DNA from: Verrucosispora sp. NA02020 | Lineage (GTDB): Bacteria; Actinomycetota; Actinomycetes; Mycobacteriales; Micromonosporaceae | Assembly: GCF_013364215.1 (NCBI RefSeq) | Contig: NZ_CP054923.1 | Location: forward strand, 5,766,001-5,830,000 | DNA: 64,000 bases | Direction: 5' to 3' | Notes under the pieces: model-generated | Databases searched by the model: none | What the model saw: only the letters and a program-made list of their open reading frames with translations | What the model was told of the DNA's origin: nothing | Translations under genes and position numbers: made by a program | Part shown: positions 41,787 to 49,993 of the stretch, piece after piece | Layout of the letters: every line of letters starts with the position of its first letter | How positions within the stretch are numbered: position 1 is the first letter of the stretch

Positions 41787-44213
41787 GTGCCGCTGCCCTC
41801 ACTGGCGCGCGTACGCCGGCACAACCGTCCGTCCGATCACACCGGTCGACTGTGGTCGGTGCGTACGCAGCTCCTCGCGCCGATCCTCGTCGCCACCGCC
41901 GGACTACTCGCCCTCGGCGCGATCCAGACCGGCAACGCCCTCTCCGCCACCACCGACGCCGAACGCGCCCGGGTACTGGCCGGCACCGCCACCGCCACCG
42001 TGTCGCTGGTGCACGAGGTGGAACGGGAACTCGGCGAGACGGCCGCCCTGCGCCAGCGCGGCGGGACCTCCGGCCGGCAACTGGTCGACGCCCAGCGGCA
42101 GCGGGTCGACGAGGCCGTGGCGCGGTACCGGTCGGCCAGCGGCGACGCCCGACGGGCCGCTCCCGACCTGGGCCGCTCCCTGGACGGCGTGGACGAACAC
42201 CTCGTCCAGCTCGACGAGGCACGGGTGGCCGCACTGGGCTCCGCGACCGCCGACCCGACCTACGTGGCGCTGGTGGAGTCGCTGCTCACGGTGGCCGACG
42301 CGCTGCCCGCCCAGGTACGCGACCCGGAGCTGGCCAACCGGGCCCGGGAGGTGGCCGCCGTCGCCGCCCAGGAGCACCTGGCGTCGCTGGAACGTGACCT
42401 GCTGCGGACCGTCTTCGTCCGGGGCGAGCTGGCCGAGGGTGAACTGGTCCGGCTGGGCCGGCTGCGGGGCGCCGCCGAACAACGCCAGGCCGAGTTCTCC
42501 CGCATCGCCGGGGCGGACGCCACGGCCGCGTACACCCGGTTGCTGGCCGGCAGTGACGTCTCCACGGCCCGGCGGATGCGCGACAGCGCGCTGAACGCGG
42601 ACCGCGAGCCGGCCGCGCTCGGCACCGACGGCGACGCCTGGTTCGTGGCGCAGAGCGGCACCATCCGCCGGTTCAACCTGCTGGGCCGCGAACTCTCCGA
42701 CGACCTCGACCGCCGGTCCGCCGCGCTGGCCGCCGACGCCCGCCAGCGGGCATTGGTCACCGGCGGCTCCGCCGGCGGGCTGGCGCTGGCCTCGCTGGTC
42801 GCCGCCGCGATGCTGGCGGTACGCACCAGCCGCCGGCTACGGCGGCTGCGGGTGGCCGCGTTGGCCATGGCGCACCGGGAACTGCCCGAGCGGATCACCG
42901 CGATCTCGGCCGGCGACAGCAGTTCCGGTGCCGGTCCGGCCTCCCAGATCACCGCCGGGATCAGTCGCGGACGCGACGAGATCGCCCAGGTGGCGGAGGC
43001 GTTCGACACGGTCAACCGGGCCGCCCTGCGGCTCGCCGGTGAGCAGGCCGAGCTGCGCATGGACGTGACCCGGATGGTCGAGGCGCTGGCCCGACGGATC
43101 CGGACGCTGATCACCCGGCAGTTGCGCCTGCTCGACGAGTTCGAGCAGGAGGAGACCGATCCCGACGCGCTGGCCCGGCTGTTCGCGCTCGACCACCTGG
43201 CCGCCCGCATGCGGCGTAACGGCGAGAACCTGCTGGTCCTCGCCGGTGGCGAACCGGGCCGCTCGCACGAGGGCCCGCACCTGCTGGCCGACGTGGTCCG
43301 GGGCGCCGCGTCGGAGATCGAGGAGTACGCCCGGGTCGAGATCGACGTACCGGCCGCCGCAGTGCACGGCTCGGCGGTGGGCAACCTCGTCCACCTCCTC
43401 GCCGAACTGTTGGAGAACGCCACCGCCTACTCCCCGCCGCACGCCCCGGTGCACGTGGACGGTCGACGGACAGTCGACGGGCTGACGCTGCGCGTACACG
43501 ACCAGGGCATCGGCATCGGCGAAGGCCGCCTGGCCGAGATCAACGAGCGGCTGCGCGCGCCGGCCGTCCTGTCCAGCGCGGCGGCCGGCAGCATGGGCCT
43601 GCACGTGGTGGCCCACCTGGCCGCGCGGCACGGCGTGCAGGTGCGACTGCACAGCGCCGGTGCCGGCACGGTCGCCCAGGTGGAGGTCCCCGAGGAGATC
43701 CTCACCCGGGTCGAGGAGGTCAAGGGACGGCCGCCCGCCGCGCCCCGCGCCACGCCCCCCGGTGCCGCCTGGTTCCGCTCGCACGACGGCGAGCCGGGCG
43801 GCCTCCGGATACCGCGGCCCCGGGTGGAGATGGGCACCGCACCGGAGCAGTTCAACGTCCACCGGGCCCCGACGATGACGCTGCCGGTGGTCCGCACCGC
43901 CGTCAACGGATCGTCCGGCCGGTCGGGCGCCGGAGCCGGGGCGGGCCAGGCACCGCCGAGCTGGTCGGGTGCCGGCGCGGGCCAGGCACCGCCGAGCTGG
44001 TCGGGTGCCGGCGCGGCGACCGCCAGCGGACTGCCCCGGCGGACCCGTGGCGGCGGCCTGCAGTCCGAACTGCACGACACCCCACCCCCACCGGCCGGCA
44101 CCGACCTGCTCGACCCCGAGGTCGTCCGGGCCCGACTCACCGCCCTGTCGGCCGGGGTGGCCCAGGCGATGCGACGCAACCAGCAGACCAGACACAGCGG
44201 GAGACCCGAATGA
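41787..44213 (+). CDS. conservon-type (CvnA-like) membrane histidine kinase
   Basis: The protein is 808 residues. One helix at about 28-46 and another at about 321-345 enclose an extracellular, mostly helical nitrate-sensor-like domain. A short linker and helical region follow, without an obvious phospho-acceptor His in a standard H-box. The ATPase core is present with HLLAELLENATAYSPPHAPV (N-box), RVHDQGIGIGEGRLAEIN and GSMGLHVVAHLAARHGV. The C-terminal 250 residues are Pro/Gly-rich with a repeated GQAPPSWSGAGA. GGGAG lies before the GTG start. It matches CvnA proteins, normally followed by roadblock, DUF742 and GTPase genes; only the roadblock gene is found here. Confidence 0.9.
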   Translation: MPLPSLARVRRHNRPSDHTGRLWSVRTQLLAPILVATAGLLALGAIQTGNALSATTDAERARVLAGTATATVSLVHEVERELGETAALRQRGGTSGRQLVDAQRQRVDEAVARYRSASGDARRAAPDLGRSLDGVDEHLVQLDEARVAALGSATADPTYVALVESLLTVADALPAQVRDPELANRAREVAAVAAQEHLASLERDLLRTVFVRGELAEGELVRLGRLRGAAEQRQAEFSRIAGADATAAYTRLLAGSDVSTARRMRDSALNADREPAALGTDGDAWFVAQSGTIRRFNLLGRELSDDLDRRSAALAADARQRALVTGGSAGGLALASLVAAAMLAVRTSRRLRRLRVAALAMAHRELPERITAISAGDSSSGAGPASQITAGISRGRDEIAQVAEAFDTVNRAALRLAGEQAELRMDVTRMVEALARRIRTLITRQLRLLDEFEQEETDPDALARLFALDHLAARMRRNGENLLVLAGGEPGRSHEGPHLLADVVRGAASEIEEYARVEIDVPAAAVHGSAVGNLVHLLAELLENATAYSPPHAPVHVDGRRTVDGLTLRVHDQGIGIGEGRLAEINERLRAPAVLSSAAAGSMGLHVVAHLAARHGVQVRLHSAGAGTVAQVEVPEEILTRVEEVKGRPPAAPRATPPGAAWFRSHDGEPGGLRIPRPRVEMGTAPEQFNVHRAPTMTLPVVRTAVNGSSGRSGAGAGAGQAPPSWSGAGAGQAPPSWSGAGAATASGLPRRTRGGGLQSELHDTPPPPAGTDLLDPEVVRARLTALSAGVAQAMRRNQQTRHSGRPE

Positions 44214-44629
44214 TGCCCAACGTCAGCGCCGGCCTGGACTGGCTCCTGGCGAACTTCGCCGAGCAGGTCCCGGACGTGTCGCACGCCCTCGCCGTCTCCG
44301 GCGACGGGCTGCGACTGGCCGCCTCGCCCCACCTCTCCACCGACCAGGCGGACCAGCTCGCCGCCGTGATCAGCGGGCTGGCCAGCCTGACCGTCGGCGC
44401 GGCGCGGCTGATGTCCGCCGGCCGGGTACGCCAGCAGATCGTCGACATGGACGGCGGGGTGCTGCTGGTGATGGCGGTCGGCGACCGCGCCCTGATCGGG
44501 GTCCTCGCCTCCGCCGGGTGCGACCTGGGCCAGATCGGCTACGAGACGGCCACCCTGGTCCAGCGGGTGGCCGAGGCCCTCGAACCGGCCATGCGCACCT
44601 GGGCGGAACAGGGCGGGGTGCCGGCGTGA
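44210..44629 (+). CDS. roadblock/LC7 domain protein (CvnB-like)
   Basis: The protein is 139 residues. The roadblock fold is shown by LDWLLANFAEQVPDVSHALA, VSGDGLRLAASPHLSTDQAD, LASLTVGAARLMSAGRVRQ and VLLVMAVGDRALIGVLAS. In conservons CvnB works with the kinase and a small GTPase in membrane complexes. The ATG overlaps the kinase stop codon and its own TGA overlaps the next gene start (GTGA), so the three genes are coupled. Confidence 0.93.
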   Translation: MMPNVSAGLDWLLANFAEQVPDVSHALAVSGDGLRLAASPHLSTDQADQLAAVISGLASLTVGAARLMSAGRVRQQIVDMDGGVLLVMAVGDRALIGVLASAGCDLGQIGYETATLVQRVAEALEPAMRTWAEQGGVPA

Positions 44630-45702
44630 CCGGCCGGAGTGCCGGCGTCGATGGACGAAGCTCGGCGGTTCGCGGGTGGGGTGCGGGCGTCGGTGGACGA
44701 AGCTCGGCGGTTCGCGCGCGAGGTGTCGGCGTGGCCGGGCGGGGTCGGCGTCTGATGGCGGCCGTGCTGGCGGTCGCGCTGGTCGCCGGTTGTGGCGCCG
44801 AGGCCAGCCCGGAGCCGCGCCCGTGGCACGACGGACGCATCTTCCTCGCCACCGGCAACACCACCGGCGTCTACTACCAGCTCGGCGGCGGGTACGCCGA
44901 CATCATCAGCCGGCACCTGCCCGGCTACGAGGCCCGCGCCGAACCGACCGGAGCCTCCGGCGAGAACATCACCCGCCTGGTCGAGGGCGACATGGAGATC
45001 GCGTTCAGCCTGGCCGACACCGCCGCCGACGCCAGCGCCGGCCGTGGCGCGTTCGCCGGCCGACCCCAACCGGTCCGGGCCCTGGCCCGGGTCTACAGCA
45101 ACTACACCCACGTCATCGTCCGAGCCGACGCCCAGTTCACCGGCCTCGCGGCCCTACGCGGCAAGCGGGTTTCCACCGGTTCCCCCAAGTCCGGCACCGA
45201 CGTCATCGCCGCCCGGCTGCTCACCGCCGCCGGGCTGGACCCCGAACGGGACGTACGCCGGGCCCGGCTGTCGCTGCCGGAGACGGTGGCCCGGATGCGC
45301 GCCGGGACGCTCGACGCCATGTTCTTCTCCGGCGGCCTGCCCACCCCCGGCATCGCCGACATGCTCAGCGGCGCACCGGGCCGGTTCGCCCTGCTGCCGA
45401 TCGCCGAGTTGGTCGAGTCGCTCAACGCCGAACACGGCTCGGTCTACACCACCGCCGAGTTGCCCAAGGACGCCTACGACACGCCGAACGGCACTCCCAC
45501 GGTCACGGTGGCCAACGTGATCCTGGTCAACGCCGACATGCCCGATCAACTGGCGTACGACCTGACCCGGCTCCTCTTCACGTACCAGACCGACCTGGCC
45601 GTGGCACACCCCGAGGCCCGCAACTTCGACCGCCAGAGCGCCGCCTCCACCGACCCCATCCCCCTGCACCCCGGCGCTGCCCGCTACTACCAGGGCGGCT
45701 GA
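44626..45702 (+). CDS. TAXI-family solute-binding lipoprotein 2
   Basis: The protein is 358 residues from the GTG that overlaps the roadblock stop. The first 42 residues contain a repeat (GRSSAVRGWGAGVGGRSSAV) ahead of a lipoprotein signal AAVLAVALVAGC; a start at GTG 44731 or ATG 44755 would omit this leader and is quite possible. The mature part copies the TAXI pattern (LATGNTTGVYYQLGGGYADI, ITRLVEGDMEIAFSLADTAA, VSTGSPKSGTDVIAARLL, MFFSGGLPTPGIADM). No second permease is present, so it may act as a ligand sensor for the kinase or a second receptor for the permease at 38 kb. Confidence 0.9.
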   Translation: MTGRSAGVDGRSSAVRGWGAGVGGRSSAVRARGVGVAGRGRRLMAAVLAVALVAGCGAEASPEPRPWHDGRIFLATGNTTGVYYQLGGGYADIISRHLPGYEARAEPTGASGENITRLVEGDMEIAFSLADTAADASAGRGAFAGRPQPVRALARVYSNYTHVIVRADAQFTGLAALRGKRVSTGSPKSGTDVIAARLLTAAGLDPERDVRRARLSLPETVARMRAGTLDAMFFSGGLPTPGIADMLSGAPGRFALLPIAELVESLNAEHGSVYTTAELPKDAYDTPNGTPTVTVANVILVNADMPDQLAYDLTRLLFTYQTDLAVAHPEARNFDRQSAASTDPIPLHPGAARYYQGG

Positions 45703-45761
45703 CCGTCGCTGCGCTGTCTCGCCTTGGGACGGCACCGGCCACGGGTCGCGGCCGGCGTCCG

Positions 45762-45953
45762 CTACGGGCGCTCGGAGAGCCGGGTGACGAACGCACGCCA
45801 GGAGCCGCGACCGAAGACCAACACCGGCCCAGCCGGATCCTTGGAATCGCGTACGGCCACCACACCCGACAGGTTGTCGGCCACCTCCACGCAGTTGCCA
45901 CCCTGGCCGTTACTGCGGATGCTCTTGCGCCACCGGACGCCGGTCAATTCCAT
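45762..45953 (-). CDS. DUF397 domain protein
   Basis: The protein is 63 residues. The whole of it is the DUF397 motif: GVRWRKSIRSNGQGGNCVEV, VAVRDSKDPAGPVLVFG and WRAFVTRL. These proteins occur almost always next to an XRE regulator with a DUF5753 domain in actinobacteria and are thought to oppose it. It overlaps the regulator by 10 bases. Confidence 0.95.
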   Translation of the reverse strand: MELTGVRWRKSIRSNGQGGNCVEVADNLSGVVAVRDSKDPAGPVLVFGRGSWRAFVTRLSERP

Positions 45954-46807
45954 GTCTCCGCCACTTCCGCGATCAGATCGAGGGACTGCTGCTGCGATAG
46001 TGCCTCACCCCGGATCGACTCCCAAACCTCGACCATCTGCCGCAGATAGTCGGCACGGTCCACCACCTGCCCGTGGAGCTGTCCTTCCTGATAGACGACG
46101 TCCTCCCCGTGCGGCGGCGTGGCGATCACGAACGGGCCGTTGATCCCGGGATAGGCGCCGACCGAGAGCGGCACGACCTGGATCCGGAGCCTGGGCACCG
46201 TCGCGCCGAGCTTCACCAGGTGGCGCAGTTGCTCCCGCATCACCTCCGGTCCACCGATCCGCCGACGCAGCACGTACTCGTCGACGACGGCGGTGAACAT
46301 CGGCGGACGCTCGCGGGTCAGCACGGTCTGCCGGTCCAACCGGGTCGTCACCTGCTGCTCGACCTCGTGTGGCGCGAACAGCCCACCGCCGGCAAGCAAC
46401 GCGCGGGCATACGCCTCGGTCTGCAACAGCCCCGGCACACACAGCGGCTCGAACGAACGCAGCGCGGTGGCCTCCGCCTCGATGCCGGGCCAGTCCCGGA
46501 ACCACGGCACCAGGATCTCCCGGCTGAGTCGGCGTTGGATGCGCTCGAAACGGCCGTCGGCGGCGAACACCGTGTCGCAGCGGCGGGCGAAGTCCAGGCT
46601 CGGCTTCCGCTCGCAGGTCTCCACCTTCGCCACCAGCGCGGCCGAGTAGCTGAGCGCCTCGGCCAGCGCGGTCTGCGACATGTCGGCAGCGGACCGGACC
46701 AGCCGCAGTTCCTCCGCGAAGTGCTCCAGCATGGACGAGCGGTCCACGGACACCCTCCGTACATCGTCGTACCGCCTGAGATCGGCCCGGGACGCGCGCG
46801 TCGTCAC
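45944..46807 (-). CDS. XRE-type regulator with DUF5753 domain (WhiJ-like)
   Basis: The protein is 287 residues from GTG 46807. The helix-turn-helix is LVRSAADMSQTALAEALSYS, then AALVAKVETCERKPSLDFA. The DUF5753 sensory part follows with EAEATALRSFEPLCVPGLLQ, TEAYARALL, VDEYVLRRRIGGPEVMREQL and the terminal FVIATPPHGEDVVYQEG. Start is uncertain; a second GTG near 46750 or ATG 46732 would shorten the N-terminus without touching the HTH. With DUF397 it makes the typical developmental control pair of actinobacteria. Confidence 0.92.
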   Translation of the reverse strand: MTTRASRADLRRYDDVRRVSVDRSSMLEHFAEELRLVRSAADMSQTALAEALSYSAALVAKVETCERKPSLDFARRCDTVFAADGRFERIQRRLSREILVPWFRDWPGIEAEATALRSFEPLCVPGLLQTEAYARALLAGGGLFAPHEVEQQVTTRLDRQTVLTRERPPMFTAVVDEYVLRRRIGGPEVMREQLRHLVKLGATVPRLRIQVVPLSVGAYPGINGPFVIATPPHGEDVVYQEGQLHGQVVDRADYLRQMVEVWESIRGEALSQQQSLDLIAEVAETWN

Positions 46808-46955
46808 CGCGCCAAGCCTCCCACCGTAGTCGCGTCCTCACCAGACTGTCACGCAGCGGGACCGCTCACGGGATCGGACGGCGGGCGGAACCAGGCCGGG
46901 GCGTCGGCGTACCCGACTCGGCCGGCGCCCCATTCACCTCGACGGAGGCCCACCC

Positions 46956-47027
46956 ATGCGATTCCCGTTCCGGCGATGTCCGTCCCCGGCCACCCCCATC
47001 CCGCTCCCCGGGGACCGGGACTGGTGA
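46956..47027 (+). CDS. 23-residue ORF coupled to the cysteine-motif gene
   Basis: ATG 46956 follows a good GGAGG site by 7 bases and reads MRFPFRRCPSPATPIPLPGD plus three more residues before TGA. This TGA overlaps the GTG of the next gene (GTGA). The strong ribosome-binding site and exact overlap argue that it is translated, as a leader peptide that loads ribosomes for the next gene or as a small basic protein. Nothing more can be said about its function. Confidence 0.5.
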   Translation: MRFPFRRCPSPATPIPLPGDRDW

Positions 47028-47263
47028 CGGCCCGTTACCGCCCCCACGTCGCGGCCCGACCGTCCTGGCGGTGCCGGGTGTGCGGTGCCCGTTGGCCGTG
47101 CTCGGCGGCCCGGCTGGCGTTGTTGGGCGAATACCGGGAGAACCGTACCGGCCTGCTCGTCTATCTCGGCTCGATGATGTACGACGCCGCCGACGACCTG
47201 GCCGGCACCTGCCCACCCGAAACGCTGGCCGCCCGCTTCCTCACCTGGGCCCGCCCCCGCTGA
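47024..47263 (+). CDS. small conserved protein with CxxC-x5-C motif
   Basis: The protein is 79 residues from GTG 47024. It has WRCRVCGARWPCSAARLALL with three cysteines that may bind a metal, followed by a helical part (GLLVYLGSMMYDAADDLAGT) and ARFLTWAR. Similar short proteins are common near XRE/DUF397 genes in Micromonosporaceae, as I recall; no function is assigned. Its own ribosome-binding site is weak, which fits coupling to the preceding 23-residue ORF. Confidence 0.72.
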   Translation: MTARYRPHVAARPSWRCRVCGARWPCSAARLALLGEYRENRTGLLVYLGSMMYDAADDLAGTCPPETLAARFLTWARPR

Positions 47264-47412
47264 CCCACCCCGCCCCGCCCGACCCCCACATCACCCACCC
47301 CCGCGCACCACCCGACCCGCACGTCGATCATGGAGTTGTGGCACCCGGAAGGATGTGTTTTGCCCTCGTTCGTCCTCGCCACAAGTCCATGATCGGCGTG
47401 ACGGGCGCCCGC

Positions 47413-47458
47413 GGCGGACGGCGAGGCGGACGGCGAGGCGGACGGCGAGGCGGACGGC
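47413..47458. repeat. 12-bp tandem repeat
   Basis: GGCGGACGGCGA is repeated almost four times without interruption. It lies in the intergenic region between the cysteine-motif gene and the convergent dnaG neighbour. No gene is associated with it. Confidence 0.9.
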
Positions 47459-47483
47459 CGCCGGAGTAGGGCGGCCGGGCGGG

Positions 47484-48020
47484 TCAGAGGTCGGTGGGGG
47501 TGGTGGCGGCGCGGGCGGCGGCGACGAGGTGATCGGTCTCGGCGAGCACGGCCGGGTCGTCGCTGGGGGTGCCGGGGTCGTAGCGGACCATCCAGGACAG
47601 GCCGTCGACGCCGGACACCCGCCGGCCGACGATCCGACCGGCGCCGCCGGGCACGGCGTGGTGCTGGGTGTACGCCACCGACTTGGTGACCCGGGCCCGA
47701 ATCTGGTGCGGCAGCTCACCGGGGTCGAGCAGCAGGTAGCGCTCGGCCGGACAGTCGGCGACCACCACGTACCCGTCCCGTTCGGCGACCTGCTCGCCGG
47801 GGGTGACGGTCAACTCCCGGCCCGACCAGACCGCCTTGACGATGTCGTGCCAACCGACCCGGTGGCCGCGTCCGGGCAGCCAGAGCCCGAGGTTGGTGGC
47901 CACCACCACGCCGTCTCCCTCGCCGTTGCCGGCGGCGGACCAGGCCAGCACCCGCTCGTCGCGCTCCAGCGGTGGCCGGTCGGCCGGTGGCAGCTTCGGT
48001 CGGCGGCGGAACAGTCCCAT
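47484..48020 (-). CDS. conserved protein of unknown function downstream of dnaG
   Basis: The protein is 178 residues, soluble. The opening MGLFRRRPKLPPADRPPLER and the middle part VVATNLGLWLPGRGHRVGWH, then DIVKAVWSGRELTV, suggest a PH-like or small beta-barrel fold. It is often found directly after dnaG in actinobacteria. It begins 2 bases after the dnaG stop codon, so both share a transcript. No catalytic residues are recognised. Confidence 0.8.
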   Translation of the reverse strand: MGLFRRRPKLPPADRPPLERDERVLAWSAAGNGEGDGVVVATNLGLWLPGRGHRVGWHDIVKAVWSGRELTVTPGEQVAERDGYVVVADCPAERYLLLDPGELPHQIRARVTKSVAYTQHHAVPGGAGRIVGRRVSGVDGLSWMVRYDPGTPSDDPAVLAETDHLVAAARAATTPTDL

Positions 48021-48022
48021 CT

Positions 48023-49882
48023 CTACAACCCTCCTGCCGCCTGCTCGCGCAGCGCGCGGGCGTGCTGTTCCAGCGACAGCAACTCACCGAACGTGGCGAA
48101 GTACTCGTCCTTGTTGTTGACCGGGTTGATCCGCTGGATCCGCGACTTGAGGTCCCGGATGCGGGCGGTCACCGAGCCCCACTGGAGGCGGGCCATGGTG
48201 ATCGAGACGTACCTCGGGTCGGGCTCGCCGTCGATCCGCAACGGCTCCACGGCCAGCTCACCGACGAGGGCCTGGGCCGCCAGGTCGGTGCAGGCGTCCC
48301 GGACCGACTCGATCCACACCGCGCCACCGGCCGCCGACGCGGCTCCGCCGGCCGCCGACACCGCCTCCCGGACCACCACGTGCACCGGGTGCCGGTAGTC
48401 GCTCGCCTCGACCGCGTCGAACATCGGCCCGGCCAGCGCCGGCTCCTGGAGGGCGAGCTTGAGCGCCTCGCGCTCGACCATCGACTGCGGGCTGTCCACC
48501 GTCGGCTCGGCACGGGCGGTACGCGTCGGCGCCTCCGCCGGACGCCCCGAGGCGGCGGCCAGCACCGCCCGCTGCACCGGCTCGATCTCCATGCCGAGGT
48601 CCCCGGCGAGCTTGCGGACGTACTCGGGACGTTTCTCCTGGTCCTTGAGCTTCGCCACCAGCGGGGCGGCGCGGCGCATCGCCTCCACCCGACCGTCCAC
48701 AGTGTCCAGGTCGAAGCGGTTGAGCATGTGCCGCAGCGCGAAGTCGACGAGCGGCTCGCGGCGGGCCACCAGGTCGCGTACGGCCAGGTCGCCCTTTGCC
48801 AGGCGCAGCTCGCACGGGTCCATGTTGTCCGGGCTGACCGCGATGAAGGTACGCCCGACGAACCGCTGGTCGTCCTCGAAGGCCCGCAGCGCCGCCTTCT
48901 GGCCGGCGGCGTCCCCGTCGAAGGTGAAGATGATCTCGCCCGCCACCGCGTCGGTGTCCAGCAGCAGCCGACGCAGGACGCCGATGTGGTCGGCGCCGAA
49001 CGCGGTGCCGCAGGTCGCCACGGCGGTCGGCACGTCGGCCAGGTGGCAGGCCATCACGTCGGTGTACCCCTCGACCACCACCACCCGGCCCTGCTTGGCG
49101 ATCTCCCGTTTGGCCTGGTCGATGCCGTAGAGCACGTGCGACTTCTTGTAGATCGGCGTCTCGGGGGTGTTCAGGTACTTCGGGCCGTCGTCGTCCTCGA
49201 ACAGCTTGCGGGCACCGAAGCCGATCACGTCGCCGGTGAGGTCGCGGATCGGCCAGAGCAGCCGACGCCGGAAGCGGTCGATCAGGCTGCCCGAGCGGGC
49301 CGGTCGGGACAGCCCGGCGGTGACCAGCTCGTCGTGGGTGAACCCGCGCTGGCGCAGGTGCTTGGTGAGCGGGTCCCAGCCCTCCGGGGCGAAGCCGCAG
49401 CCGTACCGCTCGGCGGCGGCGCGGTCGAATCCCCGCTCGGCCAGGAACTCCCGTGCGGTACGCGCCCCGGCGGTGGTGAGCTGCGCGGTGTAGAACTCCA
49501 CGGCGGCGGCGTGCGCGGCGACGAGCCGCTGCCGCTGGCCCTGCTGCGGGCGGGTACGCGGGGTGGAGCGGTCGTCCTCGACATACCGCAGTTGCACACC
49601 GGCCCGTTCGGCGAGCCGCTCCACCGACTCGACGAAACTGAGGTGCTCGGCGTCCATCAGGAACTTGATCGCGTCGCCGCCCGCGCCGCAGCCGAAGCAG
49701 TACCAGACGTTACGGGCGGGTGAGACGTTGAACGAGGGGGACTTCTCGTCGTGGAACGGGCAGAGCCCCTTGAGGTTGCCGCCGCCGGCCGATCGGAGCG
49801 TCACCGTGTCGGAGATGACCTCGGCGATGGAGGTCCGCTCGCGGACCAACGCGATGTCCTCGTCCCGGATCCGCCCCGCCAT
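48023..49882 (-). CDS. dnaG: DNA primase
   Basis: The protein is 619 residues, a normal size for actinobacterial DnaG. The zinc-binding CHC2 site is Cys41, His44, Cys62 and Cys65 (GLCPFHDEKSPSF, WYCFGCGAGGD). The RNA-polymerase core follows and the Toprim metal residues are in RVVVVEGYTDVMA and IFTFDGDAAGQKAAL. The C-terminal helicase-binding domain is present. It makes RNA primers at replication forks with DnaB. The downstream gene of unknown function is in the same operon. Confidence 0.97.
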   Translation of the reverse strand: MAGRIRDEDIALVRERTSIAEVISDTVTLRSAGGGNLKGLCPFHDEKSPSFNVSPARNVWYCFGCGAGGDAIKFLMDAEHLSFVESVERLAERAGVQLRYVEDDRSTPRTRPQQGQRQRLVAAHAAAVEFYTAQLTTAGARTAREFLAERGFDRAAAERYGCGFAPEGWDPLTKHLRQRGFTHDELVTAGLSRPARSGSLIDRFRRRLLWPIRDLTGDVIGFGARKLFEDDDGPKYLNTPETPIYKKSHVLYGIDQAKREIAKQGRVVVVEGYTDVMACHLADVPTAVATCGTAFGADHIGVLRRLLLDTDAVAGEIIFTFDGDAAGQKAALRAFEDDQRFVGRTFIAVSPDNMDPCELRLAKGDLAVRDLVARREPLVDFALRHMLNRFDLDTVDGRVEAMRRAAPLVAKLKDQEKRPEYVRKLAGDLGMEIEPVQRAVLAAASGRPAEAPTRTARAEPTVDSPQSMVEREALKLALQEPALAGPMFDAVEASDYRHPVHVVVREAVSAAGGAASAAGGAVWIESVRDACTDLAAQALVGELAVEPLRIDGEPDPRYVSITMARLQWGSVTARIRDLKSRIQRINPVNNKDEYFATFGELLSLEQHARALREQAAGGL

Positions 49883-49928
49883 GTCGCCACCCCCTCGGGC
49901 TACATCCTGCCCTGCCCCACCGACGGTG

Positions 49929-49981
49929 TAAGGAAGGGCCCCCTGCTAACGCCTGCGGTATAGCAGGGGTCCCCTCCTCAC
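49929..49981. repeat. palindromic intergenic element, copy 3
   Basis: TAAGGAAGGGCCCCCTGCTA pairs imperfectly with TAGCAGGGGTCCCCTCCT around ACGCCTGCGG. It lies between the divergent-side start of dnaG and the end of the BCCT gene. It could end the BCCT transcript. Confidence 0.88.
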
Positions 49982-49993
49982 ACCCACCAAGCG

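Noticed and set aside
44626-45702. Second TAXI gene as a pseudogene
   Set aside because: All TAXI motifs and the lipobox are intact and the frame is uninterrupted; only the start is uncertain.
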